Positions 15,687-24,476 of a stretch of 64,000 bases of DNA are shown here, in pieces. The position numbers and the translations under genes are program-made. Below the pieces are notes generated by a model, which was not told where the DNA came from, ran no database searches, and worked only from the letters and a program-made list of their open reading frames with translations. This DNA comes from Henriciella mobilis (GTDB lineage: Bacteria > Pseudomonadota > Alphaproteobacteria > Caulobacterales > Hyphomonadaceae). Location: positions 186,001-250,000 of the forward strand of contig NZ_QWFZ01000020.1 of assembly GCF_003576315.1 (NCBI RefSeq), in the 5' to 3' direction. Within the stretch, counting starts at the first letter, position 1. Each line of letters starts with the position of its first letter.

Positions 15687-17222
15687 ATGGCCGATGGGCT
15701 TCAACAACTTGGCATCCCGGCGACACCGGAGCGAACCGAAGATATCGGCGGCGCGGTGTCGACCCCCGTCCTTACGAGCCGGGCAAGCCTCAGCGACGCA
15801 GCCGAGCGCATCCGGCCACGAAACCGGACGATCAACCGCCCGATGATGCGCGAGGCCTTGAAGCTGGCTGATATCGCCGTCGCGGCCATCGTCTCCTTCC
15901 TGTTCCTGAATGCCGGTGGATACAGCTTGCTGCAGTCATCCGTCGCCGCCGTGCTGCCTTTCGTCTTCATCCCGGTCGTGATGAGCTGGGGCCTTCGAAG
16001 GGCGGATGCCTACAATCTCTCCTTCGCCCGGCCGGTCTCTCAGATGCTCCTGCGCAGCAGCATAGGCTCAGGCCTCGCCCTGGCCGGTCTGGTCGTCGTT
16101 GTTTCGCTGCTCTATCCGGCGCGCCATACCAGTATCGTACTTGGTGCAGCCTGCCTCGCTTTCACCTTCGCCGTCGCCGTGCATGCGCATGTCATCATCC
16201 TGTTCAAAGTGCTGACACGCAATGGCGTCCTGTCGGAGAACGTCGTGCTCGTCGGCGCAACGCCCAATGCCCGGCGGCTCCTCCAGCGCAACAGTGAATC
16301 GCGCGAGCTCAATATTGTCGGCGTGTTCGACGACCGCCTGTCGCGCGCGCCCATTGCCATGGGCGGCGTTCCCGTCGTCGGCCGGCTCGATGACCTGATG
16401 AACTGGGACCGCCTTCCCGATATCGACCGCATCATCGTCACCGTGACCTCGGACGCCCGGGTCCGCGTGCGCCAGTTGGTCGACCGGCTCCGTGTCCTGC
16501 CGCAGCGCGTTGTCCTGCTGCTGGACCTTGAAGGATTCGACCCGGAATCGGAATCGCTTGCTCGCATCGCCCGCTCGCCAGCCGCCTACATGTCCGGCGC
16601 TCCGGACAATCTGCGCCGCGTGGTCATCAAGCGTGCGGCGGACATTCTGTTCGGGTCGCTGTTGCTTGTCCTGTTCAGCCCGATCCTGCTCGCGACGGCG
16701 ATCGCGGTAAAGCTCGACAGCCCTGGCCCCGTCTTCTTCCGGCAGAAGCGTCATGGCTTCAACAACCAGATCATCCGCGTGTGGAAGTTCCGGTCCATGC
16801 GGCACGACCCTGAGGCCGAGAACCGGATGGGCCAGCAGACGGTTCATCGCGACCCCCGCGTCACCCGCGTCGGCAAGTTCATTCGCATGACGTCCATCGA
16901 CGAGCTGCCGCAACTGCTCAACGTCCTGAGCGGGGAGATGTCGCTCGTCGGCCCGCGCCCGCACGCGATCGGCATGACCACCGAAGACGCAGAAGTACAG
17001 GGCCTGGTGAGCGACTACGCCCACCGTCACCGCGTGAAACCCGGCATTACCGGCTGGGCTCAGATCAATGGCTCAAGGGGCCCTGTTCACTCGCGCGAGG
17101 AAGTTCGCGAACGCGTCCGGCTGGATATGGAATACGTGAACCGCGCCTCTTTCTGGTTCGACCTCTTCATCATGCTCGCCACAGCACCATGCCTGCTGGG
17201 TGACTGGCGGCGGCAGCGATAG
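15687..17222 (+). CDS. hfsE: Undecaprenyl-phosphate hexose-1-phosphate transferase, HfsE/PssY-like
   Basis: A polyprenol phosphotransferase of about 511 residues that starts polysaccharide assembly by moving a hexose-1-phosphate to undecaprenyl phosphate. Four N-terminal helices (~45-155), a Rossmann-like central domain ([16 protein letters not shown]) and the C-terminal catalytic domain ([62 protein letters not shown]) follow the WcaJ/ExoY plan. Start is uncertain: TTG 15633 extends it by 18 residues, ATG 15687 is used here, and ATG 15843 is also possible. It begins the locus that matches the holdfast set of Caulobacter; the hfsE name rests on that context. Confidence 0.85.
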   Translation: MADGLQQLGIPATPERTEDIGGAVSTPVLTSRASLSDAAERIRPRNRTINRPMMREALKLADIAVAAIVSFLFLNAGGYSLLQSSVAAVLPFVFIPVVMSWGLRRADAYNLSFARPVSQMLLRSSIGSGLALAGLVVVVSLLYPARHTSIVLGAACLAFTFAVAVHAHVIILFKVLTRNGVLSENVVLVGATPNARRLLQRNSESRELNIVGVFDDRLSRAPIAMGGVPVVGRLDDLMNWDRLPDIDRIIVTVTSDARVRVRQLVDRLRVLPQRVVLLLDLEGFDPESESLARIARSPAAYMSGAPDNLRRVVIKRAADILFGSLLLVLFSPILLATAIAVKLDSPGPVFFRQKRHGFNNQIIRVWKFRSMRHDPEAENRMGQQTVHRDPRVTRVGKFIRMTSIDELPQLLNVLSGEMSLVGPRPHAIGMTTEDAEVQGLVSDYAHRHRVKPGITGWAQINGSRGPVHSREEVRERVRLDMEYVNRASFWFDLFIMLATAPCLLGDWRRQR

Positions 17223-17227
17223 GACAC

Positions 17228-18226
17228 ATGAAGAAGATGCCGGACTCTGCCTATCCGTCGGAGAGCGAACCACTCACCTATTCCATCGACCGCACTGAAG
17301 CTGGCGAAGCAATCTTGTCGAACCAGGTCATGTGTGACACTGCGATTACGATCTGTGTGCCCTGCTATCGCGACCATGCCGCCCCACTCCTGTCGGGCCT
17401 GTCGCGCCTTGCCGAAGCGCCGCAAACGGGGTTGCTGCTATTCGATGACGGGTCTGGCGATGAGACGCTGACCAAGCAGCTGGCCGGCCACATCATGAAG
17501 TATCCCGGGCCAGCCCGCCTGATCACGGCGCCGCAGAACGCAGGGCGCGCGCATGCACGCAACCGTCTGGTTGCGATGGCCGAGAGCGACTGGATCCTGC
17601 TTGTCGATGCGGACATGCGACCCGACACGGACCTGTTTCTCAGCCGCTACATGAAGTCGATCGAGCAGGCAGATGGTCCGGCGCTGATCGCTGGCGGTTT
17701 CACGCTGCGCCAGGTCACACCTACCAAGAAAACCCGGCTGCATGCGGCCCAGTCTGCTCTGTCGGAATGCCTGTCGGCCGAAGCCCGTTCCGAGGAGCCG
17801 GGACGGTATGTCTTCACATCCAATATCCTCGTCCACAAGCAGATCCTCGAAACCGTCAGATTTGATGACGGCTTCAGCGGCTGGGGCTGGGAGGATGTCG
17901 ACTGGGGCCTGCGGGTGGCAGAAACGTATCCCGTCCGGCATATCGAGAACACGGCCACGCATCTCGGCCTCGACGATACCGAAACCCTTCTGGCGAAATT
18001 CGGCGGCTCCGGAGCAAACTTTGCACGGCTGGCCGAGCGTCATCCGGACGCTGTCCGGCAGATGCAGCTCTGGAAAATAGCCCGGTTGTCGCAACGTCTG
18101 CCCTTCAAGGCCACATGGACGGGTCTTTGCCGGTCCGTGGCGAAAACGGAATGGTTGCCGATCAGCCTGCGCCTGCCTGCGCTGAAGCTGTACCGGGCCT
18201 TCCGCTATGGCGAGCATCTTGCATAG
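17228..18226 (+). CDS. GT2-family glycosyltransferase, holdfast locus
   Basis: A 332-residue GT-A fold glycosyltransferase. It has ITICVPCYRDHAAPL, the acidic LLLFDDGSGDE turn, NAGRAHARNRLVAMAESDWILLVDADM with the DxD metal site, and the GWGWEDVDWGLR motif with the catalytic-base ED pair. It starts five bases after the phosphotransferase stop, with AGGA upstream, so the two are co-transcribed. It probably adds a sugar to the lipid-linked repeat unit in the cytoplasm. HfsL of holdfast loci is a plausible counterpart, but I cannot tell it from other GT2 enzymes by eye. Confidence 0.85.
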   Translation: MKKMPDSAYPSESEPLTYSIDRTEAGEAILSNQVMCDTAITICVPCYRDHAAPLLSGLSRLAEAPQTGLLLFDDGSGDETLTKQLAGHIMKYPGPARLITAPQNAGRAHARNRLVAMAESDWILLVDADMRPDTDLFLSRYMKSIEQADGPALIAGGFTLRQVTPTKKTRLHAAQSALSECLSAEARSEEPGRYVFTSNILVHKQILETVRFDDGFSGWGWEDVDWGLRVAETYPVRHIENTATHLGLDDTETLLAKFGGSGANFARLAERHPDAVRQMQLWKIARLSQRLPFKATWTGLCRSVAKTEWLPISLRLPALKLYRAFRYGEHLA

Positions 18227-18256
18227 GCATCGCTAAAAAAATCGGGGGGACGAACC

Positions 18257-19027
18257 ATGAAACCATACCAGCCAGACCGCTCACTACCGGCCAAAATCGC
18301 TCGGCGCATGACGCGCTGGTCGGTTGCCCATCCTTTGCCGGCGACGCCAGAGCACACCAAAATCTGCTTCACCTTTGATGATTTTCCAAAATCTGCTGCC
18401 GATACAGGCGCCGAAATTCTCGATGAAGTTGGCGCCAGGGGTTGTTTCTATGCCTGCACCGGCATGGTCGGCACGAAGAACCAGACCGGCGAACTGTTCG
18501 ATGCGCATGATCTTCGCCGCCTGGCTGCCGCCGGGCACGAAATCGGCGCCCATACCGAAACACACCTTGATTGCGCGCGGACCGGCACCGCCGAAGTGCT
18601 CGCCGATATCGATACCAATATCGCCAGGCTGGCAGCGCTTGGGCATACCCTGCCCGTCACGCAGTTCGCCTGGCCCTATGGCGAAACCCGCGCCTCGCTG
18701 AAGCCGAAGCTTACCTCGCGCTTCATGGCCGCCCGCGGCGTGCTACCTGGCGCCAATGTGCAGGGCAGCGACCTTATGCAACTGTCGGCCTATGAGCTGG
18801 ACGAAACCGAATCCAGCATCGCACGCGCCGCTGACGCCATCGAAAAGGCTGCCGCCTCACCGGCCCTGCTCTTCATTTTCACACATGACGTTCGCGAGAA
18901 GCACAGCGCATGGGGCACCACGCCGGCTCATCTGCGGCGTCTGGTGCGGCTTGCGCGCGACACTGGCGCGGAAATCGTCACGCCGTCTGTGGCGCTTGCC
19001 TCCATCCGCGCTAAGGAGGTCGCATGA
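18257..19027 (+). CDS. hfsH: Polysaccharide deacetylase (CE4), HfsH-like
   Basis: A 256-residue NodB-fold deacetylase. Motif 1 is FTFDDFPKSA (catalytic and metal Asp), motif 2 HTETH (metal His pair), and the later WPYGE and IFTHDVREKHSAW blocks complete the active site. HfsH removes acetyl groups from N-acetylglucosamine in the holdfast, which is needed for adhesion and cohesion. A strong GGGGGGA site precedes the ATG. No signal peptide is visible, in line with a cytoplasmic action on lipid-linked sugars. The stop overlaps the next gene by ATGA. Confidence 0.88.
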   Translation: MKPYQPDRSLPAKIARRMTRWSVAHPLPATPEHTKICFTFDDFPKSAADTGAEILDEVGARGCFYACTGMVGTKNQTGELFDAHDLRRLAAAGHEIGAHTETHLDCARTGTAEVLADIDTNIARLAALGHTLPVTQFAWPYGETRASLKPKLTSRFMAARGVLPGANVQGSDLMQLSAYELDETESSIARAADAIEKAAASPALLFIFTHDVREKHSAWGTTPAHLRRLVRLARDTGAEIVTPSVALASIRAKEVA

Positions 19028-20031
19028 CCGCTGAAACCGTCACCGTCGTTGTTCCGACCTTCAATCGTCCCGAGAGCCTTCACCGCGCTGTCGAAAGCCT
19101 GTTCTGGCAGAGCATGCGCAAGGACGGCTTCAAGGTCCTGATCGTCGATAACTCGCGCGAAGCGACGGCCCGGTTTGCCTATGACGCACTGGAGGCGCGA
19201 GCACCTGAAGCGATCGCGCTGACCTATCTTCATGCGCCGGAGCCCGGTGTCGCCAATGCTCGCAACGCCGCCATGGACGCGCTGACCACACCGCTTGCCG
19301 CCTTCCTTGATGACGACCAGACCGCCCCGATCCATTGGCTTGAAAAGCTTCTGGAAGCCCATGAGCGGTTCGGCGCGGCCGTTACCTTTGGCCCGGTCCT
19401 GACGGCGCTGCCCGACTACATCACCGAGCACCGCGCCTATTTCGAGCACTTCTTCGCCCGCGACCCCGGCCATCGCGATGGCTACATCCACAAGCCATGG
19501 GGCTGCGGAAACGCATTGCTCGACACCCGCCAGATCCCGGGCACCAAGCCCTGGTTTGACGCTCGAATGAATGAGGTAGGCGGTGAGGATGACGTCCTGT
19601 TTGCCCGCATAGCGGAAGCGGGTGGCAAGTTTGCCTGGGCCGCCAGCGCAGGCGTCAACGAACATCCGCTGCCCCAGCGCATCAGCCTCTCCTATACCCT
19701 CCGCCGGGCTTTCGCCTACGGTCAGGGCCCCTGCACGCTCGCGCGCAAGGCCAGCCCGCCGCGCATTGGCAGCCTCCTCATGTGGATGGGGATCGGTGCC
19801 GGCAAGTTCGTCCTGCACGGCTCGGCCTGGCTCGGCCTTTGGGTAGCTCGCCAGCCGCGGCGTGCCTTCCAGCTGGATGAAGCGATCCGCGGTCTCGGCA
19901 AGGTGTTCTTCTGGAAGAAGATGCGCTTTTACGGCGCATCGACCGTTCGCCAGGCCGCAAGACCCGACGACGAAACCCAGGCCTCACATGCCGGCACGCC
20001 GGGCGGCGGGGCCATTGCGGCCAACCACTGA
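19024..20031 (+). CDS. hfsG: GT2-family glycosyltransferase, HfsG-like
   Basis: A 335-residue GT-A enzyme: VTVVVPTFNRPESLHRAV, VLIVDNSRE, PGVANARNAAMDAL, the metal site AAFLDDDQTAP, and the GGEDDVLFARIAEAGG acceptor-side motif. A C-terminal hydrophobic segment (~258-280) suggests membrane association. It overlaps the deacetylase gene by four bases. In Caulobacter hfsG sits next to hfsH, so the name is given from context. Its last 48 bases overlap the 3' end of the opposing polymerase gene (19984-20031). Confidence 0.85.
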   Translation: MTAETVTVVVPTFNRPESLHRAVESLFWQSMRKDGFKVLIVDNSREATARFAYDALEARAPEAIALTYLHAPEPGVANARNAAMDALTTPLAAFLDDDQTAPIHWLEKLLEAHERFGAAVTFGPVLTALPDYITEHRAYFEHFFARDPGHRDGYIHKPWGCGNALLDTRQIPGTKPWFDARMNEVGGEDDVLFARIAEAGGKFAWAASAGVNEHPLPQRISLSYTLRRAFAYGQGPCTLARKASPPRIGSLLMWMGIGAGKFVLHGSAWLGLWVARQPRRAFQLDEAIRGLGKVFFWKKMRFYGASTVRQAARPDDETQASHAGTPGGGAIAANH

Positions 20032-21306
20032 AGGTCTCGGCGGCTGCGACTGACGGCTTCGAGCAGGCGCTGACACGCTGAGCGCAACTTTGGACGCCAC
20101 AGATACAAGCGTCACCCAGACGATCGTGTTCTGCTGAAGGGCGATGCTCTCAGACAGGCTGAACAGCAGGAACTGGCCCGCGACACCGAGCGCAAAAAGG
20201 CCGGTCCAGTCTCTCACGGCCAGTCGGGCAGCCCGGAACACAAAAAGCAGATAACTCATGATGAGCCCGGCCAGGCCAACAAGGCCGATCGAGAGGGCAG
20301 TCTCCAGCCACCCATTGTGCGCGGTGGGAACGGCCCATTCGGTCGCCAGCCGCACCATGTAGGCAGGCTGCGAATCCACGCCCCAGAACGCGCCATAGCC
20401 ATAGCCGAGCCATGGCCGCGCGGCGATGGCATCCATCAAAGCGGTCCAGATATCCGTTCGCCCTGTCAGCGTCGCGTCCCGGCCGAGCAGTTGAAAGACA
20501 AATTCCGGAGCAAGGACGAGCGCCATGGCCGCGCCGGCGACAAGAACAACGCCCGCCCACAGCATGGACAGGGTCGACACAACGCCGCGACGCATCCATG
20601 CGCCAGCGACCAGGACACCGATGCCGAACAACAGGCCGATCAGCGCGGTCTTCGATGTCGATAGCAGGACGAGCGCCACGCACATGACCAGGGCCGCCGC
20701 CCACAGCTTGCGCCACGGGCGGTCCATCAGGAGCAGGAAGGCCATGAGGAAACTCGCGCGCGCCATGTGTCCGCCGAGCGCATTCTTTTCCCACCACATG
20801 CCGCGCCATGCACCCGTGTGGACGTCCTGCATCACGGCAAAACCTGGCGCAACGATGCCGGAGACGATTGATACGACCGCCATGAACAGCCAGACCGCAC
20901 CGAACAGACGCAACATGGTGCGCCAGTCATAGCGCATTGCCATGAACAGCCCGCCGAGCGTCGTCGCGACAATTGCGATGGCCCGGCGCTCGGTGACCGC
21001 GGAGTCGATTGACCAGCTCCACGAAGCACAGGCCAGGACCAGGATGAAGACCAGGAACGGTATCCGGAGCAGCGCCGAGAAGAACCGCATCGGCATGCTC
21101 GCACAGCCAAGCAGGATAAAACCGTAGACCGGCAGCCAAAGCATCCGCAGCAGCGTGCTTTCAGGATCGGTCTCGCTTGCGAAGAGGCGCGGCAGGAGGC
21201 CCTCCGTGAACATCACCAGGCAGAGGAAGACAACCGCGTACTCAGAAAAGCGGAAGAAGGTTTCCAGCGGCGTTCTAGCCGGCGAGGCGGTCTGCGAAAC
21301 GCGCAT
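19984..21306 (-). CDS. hfsC: Wzy/O-antigen-ligase-like polysaccharide polymerase, HfsC-like
   Basis: A 440-residue integral membrane protein with about ten to twelve helices. The Wzy_C signature is present as the large periplasmic loop TDIWTALMDAIAARPWLGYGYG followed by PTAHNGWLETALSIGLVGLAGL. It would polymerise repeat units at the periplasmic face. The start overlaps hfsB by 32 bases (ATG 21306 with GGGAAG upstream), so it is translated from the hfsA-hfsB-hfsC transcript. The C-terminal 16 codons overlap the opposing glycosyltransferase gene. Confidence 0.85.
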   Translation of the reverse strand: MRVSQTASPARTPLETFFRFSEYAVVFLCLVMFTEGLLPRLFASETDPESTLLRMLWLPVYGFILLGCASMPMRFFSALLRIPFLVFILVLACASWSWSIDSAVTERRAIAIVATTLGGLFMAMRYDWRTMLRLFGAVWLFMAVVSIVSGIVAPGFAVMQDVHTGAWRGMWWEKNALGGHMARASFLMAFLLLMDRPWRKLWAAALVMCVALVLLSTSKTALIGLLFGIGVLVAGAWMRRGVVSTLSMLWAGVVLVAGAAMALVLAPEFVFQLLGRDATLTGRTDIWTALMDAIAARPWLGYGYGAFWGVDSQPAYMVRLATEWAVPTAHNGWLETALSIGLVGLAGLIMSYLLFVFRAARLAVRDWTGLFALGVAGQFLLFSLSESIALQQNTIVWVTLVSVASKVALSVSAPARSRQSQPPRPSVVGRNGPAARRAGM

Positions 21307-21976
21307 CGCTTCCCATCCTGTTCAGCACCAGTCCTGCAACGCGCCCGCCACTGGCAGCAATCTCGTCGCGCAGCGCAGCGACTTCCTGGGGGCCTGTAGA
21401 ATCGGCGCGAACGACAATGAACACGCCGTCGGCCTCGGAAACAAAAGACAGGCCGGCAGATGAGCGGGTAACGGCCGGTGCGTCGATCACGACCCAGTCG
21501 GCGGCCTGGCGCACCCGCGACCACCATTCAGGCTGCGACTTCAGGCGCACGCGCTGTCCATGGCCCAGCAATTCGTTGCGAAACCGCGAGACCAGCAGCC
21601 GCGTGCGATCGATCTCATGAACACTCAGCAGCTTGTTGGCCACGTCGGCGCCGCTCTGCCCCTTCACGGGAGAGGAAACGGTGTAGATCGGCTCCGTCCT
21701 GAGCGAGGCATCATAAGCGCGTCCCGGCCGTCCGACGCCGCGCGCAAAGCCATCCTCGAAGGCGGCAAAGGCCGCGTTCCGGCGCAGGTCGAGGTCGAGG
21801 AGCCAGGCCGATTTCTGGGCTTTGCGAGCGGCCAGCAGCGCAAATGAGGCGGCGACACTGCTGGTGCCCTCACCCTCGCGCGCGGCAATGAACATGACGC
21901 AGCATCCGCCACTGCCTGACGACAGCCTGGACGCGGCGTGCCAAACGCCGTCTATCTGATCCCGTAAATCCCGCAT
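21275..21976 (-). CDS. hfsB: HfsB-like tyrosine-kinase-family protein with degenerate Walker A
   Basis: A 233-residue protein with the BY-kinase/ParA-like P-loop fold, separate from its membrane partner HfsA. The fold shows VMFIAAREGEGTSSVAASFALLAA, the Walker A' segment AWLLDLDLRRN and Walker B-like DWVVIDAPAV. In active BY-kinases the P loop ends in GKT/GKS; here the lysine position is Thr (GEGTSS), and there is no C-terminal tyrosine cluster. It is therefore probably a regulatory or structural partner of the Wzc-like protein, not an active kinase. Overlap with hfsC and closeness to hfsA (68 bases) support one operon. Confidence 0.82.
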   Translation of the reverse strand: MRDLRDQIDGVWHAASRLSSGSGGCCVMFIAAREGEGTSSVAASFALLAARKAQKSAWLLDLDLRRNAAFAAFEDGFARGVGRPGRAYDASLRTEPIYTVSSPVKGQSGADVANKLLSVHEIDRTRLLVSRFRNELLGHGQRVRLKSQPEWWSRVRQAADWVVIDAPAVTRSSAGLSFVSEADGVFIVVRADSTGPQEVAALRDEIAASGGRVAGLVLNRMGSDARFADRLAG

Positions 21977-22015
21977 CGGCCCACAATCTGATGGAAATTC
22001 GGGCTTACATGGGTC

Positions 22016-22037
22016 TGGTTAACGCTTTTCTTAACCA
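22016..22037. repeat. Inverted repeat between hfsA and hfsB
   Basis: TGGTTAA (22016-22022) and TTAACCA (22031-22037) form a perfect 7-bp inverted repeat with an 8-base spacer, in the 68-base gap between the hfsA stop and the hfsB start. TTAA half-sites with a 7-base spacer are the CtrA box; the spacer between the TTAA cores here is 8, so it is not a canonical site. It could be a regulator site or an mRNA hairpin. Confidence 0.4.
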
Positions 22038-22044
22038 AGCCCAC

Positions 22045-23556
22045 TCAAACGCGGCCAACCGCTCCGACAACCGGAACGCCGATGGTCCGCTCGAGCGAGC
22101 GCGCGGTCGCAAAGCCATCACGCGTCAATGCCCGCAGAAGGCCGGCCATGAGCGCGGTGAATCCGGCAAACAGGAAAGCGAGCGCCGCGATGGGCAGCTT
22201 CAGGCTCGAGCCCTGGATTGGCACGCGGGCAGGCTCGAGGACACGCACGCTATCGGCTGACTGGTTGGAGATTTCGGCGAGCGCGCGTTCCTCGATTTCA
22301 CGCGCCGAGAAGTTCTGCACATTCGCCTCCATGAGCGCCTTGCGTCGCTGCAGCTCCTGCCATTCAGGCTGCAATTCATTGAGGCGCTGAAGCCGGGCTT
22401 CGATGCTGTTGAGCTGGCGTTCGAGTTCTGCCCGCTGCAGGGCCAGCGACTGGGCTTCGGCTTCGAGGTTGGCCGCTGCCTGCTCGATCTGCTGGTAGAC
22501 GGGGTTTGGCCCGCGACGCGTCGTTCCAGACAGGCCATCCCGCGAGTTCAGATAATCTCGCAGCTGGTCGATGCGGGTATCGATCGCCTGAACGGCGCGC
22601 GAGTCTTCAGTGTAGCGGGACAGAAGCTCCTCACGCTCCATGCGAAGCTCGCTGAGGCGCTGGGCGGAATTGTCCTCGACATAGAGGTCCTGCTGCGGCT
22701 CCATGGTGGCAAGCTGCTGGTTATTGATATCAAGCTGCCCCTCAACAGCGCTCGCGCGGGACTTGTTGGTCAGGAGTTCGCCGGAAATGGTCGCAAACAG
22801 CTGCTGGGCCGTCTGGCGCTCGCTTTCGAAGTCACCGATCTGGTTGCGCCTCAGAAAGGCGCGGATCTCGCTCTCGACATTGAGCAGCTCGCCTTCGAAC
22901 TTCTTGCGCTGGTCACGCAGCGAGTCCGATCCGCCGACCGAGAAGACTTCGCTGCGATAGTCGAGATAGGCGCCGATCATCGCATTCAGAAGCTCGGCTG
23001 AGAGCTGGGCATCCTCGTGCGACAGCGCGGTTCCGATCACCGGGGTCTTCGGCGCAGACCCGGCCTCAAAGGATTTGCGAAGCGCCGCCACGCCCTTCTG
23101 GAACGTCTGTTCAGCGATAGCCTCCCGGCGAGAGTCCGGCGCCTCAGCGATTTGCTTTTCCATCGCTTCGACAAGGTCCGGAAACACGCGCGACAGCGGA
23201 AAGCGTGCCAGCGCGCGCTCGGCAACGACTGGGCTGCGCAAGATCTCGATTTCCGCCTGGATCAGCTGCTCCTGTTCCGGAGTGGCGCCAGCGCCTTCGG
23301 TTCCGACCTTCGGCCGGTAGACGCTCTCCTCGCCAAGACGGACATAGAGCCGCGACTGGGCTTCATACTTGGTAGGCATCTGCATGGCCGCCACAAGGCC
23401 CAGCACAAAGATCGGGAGGAAAATCACCAGCATCAGCCACTTGGCCCGCCACAGCTGCAGGACAAGCTCGGCCGCACCCATCCAGGGGCGCCGGCGCACG
23501 ACGCCGACCTCGGAACGGCTGTCGCCGCCCGGACCCCAGTCTTGCGATGCTGCCAT
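22045..23556 (-). CDS. hfsA: Wzc-like polysaccharide co-polymerase without kinase domain, HfsA
   Basis: A protein of about 503 residues. A Wzz domain begins at the N-terminus (AAELVLQLWRAKWLMLVIFLP, TM1 ~30-50; PTKYEAQSRLYVRLGEE follows). A long periplasmic coiled coil (~170-440) is rich in Gln, Glu and Arg; TM2 is near the C-terminus (SSLKLPIAALAFLFAGFTALMAGLL). No Walker motif is present: the kinase-like part is the separate HfsB. It would form the periplasmic oligomer that links polymerase to outer-membrane exporter HfsD. ATG 23556 gives a sensible N-terminus, but ATG 23625 is possible; neither has a strong ribosome-binding site. Divergent from hfsD. Confidence 0.86.
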   Translation of the reverse strand: MAASQDWGPGGDSRSEVGVVRRRPWMGAAELVLQLWRAKWLMLVIFLPIFVLGLVAAMQMPTKYEAQSRLYVRLGEESVYRPKVGTEGAGATPEQEQLIQAEIEILRSPVVAERALARFPLSRVFPDLVEAMEKQIAEAPDSRREAIAEQTFQKGVAALRKSFEAGSAPKTPVIGTALSHEDAQLSAELLNAMIGAYLDYRSEVFSVGGSDSLRDQRKKFEGELLNVESEIRAFLRRNQIGDFESERQTAQQLFATISGELLTNKSRASAVEGQLDINNQQLATMEPQQDLYVEDNSAQRLSELRMEREELLSRYTEDSRAVQAIDTRIDQLRDYLNSRDGLSGTTRRGPNPVYQQIEQAAANLEAEAQSLALQRAELERQLNSIEARLQRLNELQPEWQELQRRKALMEANVQNFSAREIEERALAEISNQSADSVRVLEPARVPIQGSSLKLPIAALAFLFAGFTALMAGLLRALTRDGFATARSLERTIGVPVVGAVGRV

Positions 23557-23676
23557 GCGTGTCAAAGCCCCACTGTTATGGTTAGCACAGTCCTGACCCA
23601 AGGCGCTTGATAATTCCTTAAACATTAACGAAGAGCCTTGGCCGCGCTGCAGCATGCATATTTTGAGCGGACGGAA

Positions 23677-24384
23677 ATGAGACGCGCCTGCCTGATCCTT
23701 CCCCTGATTGCGCTTGGCGCCTGCCAGAGCGTTGATCCCGAGCCGACGCAATATTTCCCGGTTGCGGACTGGCGCCATGAAGATGGCCAGGACGCCGCTT
23801 ACCTACTGGCGCCTGGCGACACGATCCAGCTGATCTTCCACACGGCGCCCGAACTCGACCGCGAGATCAGGGTAGCGCCGGATGGCTCACTGAACCTGCC
23901 CTATATCGGATCGCTTCGCGCATCGGCCCGCACGGCTGGCGAACTGCGCGGTGCCTTGCTGCAGGCCTATGCGAGCGAGTTGAAGGATCCCGACATCGAT
24001 GTGATCCCGACTGGATTTGAGAGCCAGAAGATCTTTGTCGGAGGCGAGGTCCGCAATCCCGGCATGGTGGACCTTCCCGGTCAGATCGACCCGCTGCAGG
24101 CGATCATCATGGCGGGCGGCTTCTCCGAAAGCGCCAAGCCAACCCAGGTCGCCGTTCTCAGGCGAATGCCGGGCGGCCAGGTCATGTCGGCCGTGTTCGA
24201 TGTGAACAAAGGCATCAACGATCCGCGCTATGCCGACTTTACGCCGCTGCGCCGGTTTGACGTTGTCTACGTGCCCCGCTCTGCCATCGCAGAGGAAAAC
24301 CTGCTGATGCAGCAATGGTTCAGGAATGCGCTCCCGATCCAGTTCTCGCTGTACTACGACATTTCGGGCGATATCCGGCGCTAG
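23677..24384 (+). CDS. hfsD: Outer-membrane polysaccharide export lipoprotein, HfsD/Wza-like
   Basis: A 235-residue lipoprotein: signal peptide MRRACLILPLIALGAC with lipobox LGAC, then the polysaccharide export (PES) domain starting at YLLAPGDTIQLIFHTAPELDREIRV-type sequence, and SLBB-like repeats (IFVGGEVRNPGMVDLPG, LQAIIMAGGFSESA). The family forms the outer-membrane channel for capsule or holdfast export. The C-terminal amphipathic helix of Wza is not obvious. ATG 23677 is chosen because it places the signal peptide at the N-terminus and has GGACGG upstream. It is divergent from hfsA across 120 bases. Confidence 0.9.
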   Translation: MRRACLILPLIALGACQSVDPEPTQYFPVADWRHEDGQDAAYLLAPGDTIQLIFHTAPELDREIRVAPDGSLNLPYIGSLRASARTAGELRGALLQAYASELKDPDIDVIPTGFESQKIFVGGEVRNPGMVDLPGQIDPLQAIIMAGGFSESAKPTQVAVLRRMPGGQVMSAVFDVNKGINDPRYADFTPLRRFDVVYVPRSAIAEENLLMQQWFRNALPIQFSLYYDISGDIRR

Positions 24385-24476
24385 GCCTGCCAGCACCGCA
24401 GCCGCGGGCTTGCCCGGTTTCCGGCCATCTGCTTTTCAGGCCGCATCACACAAACTGCGGGACAATTGAAAACGCA

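Noticed and set aside
22019-22034. Canonical CtrA box (TTAA-N7-TTAA)
   Set aside because: The spacer between the TTAA cores is 8, not 7, so it is kept only as an inverted repeat of unknown role.
21275-23556. A single Wzc-type fused kinase/co-polymerase
   Set aside because: The Wzz-type protein (22045-23556) and the P-loop protein (21275-21976) are separate genes with a 68-base gap, stop codon and own start, as in hfsA/hfsB.
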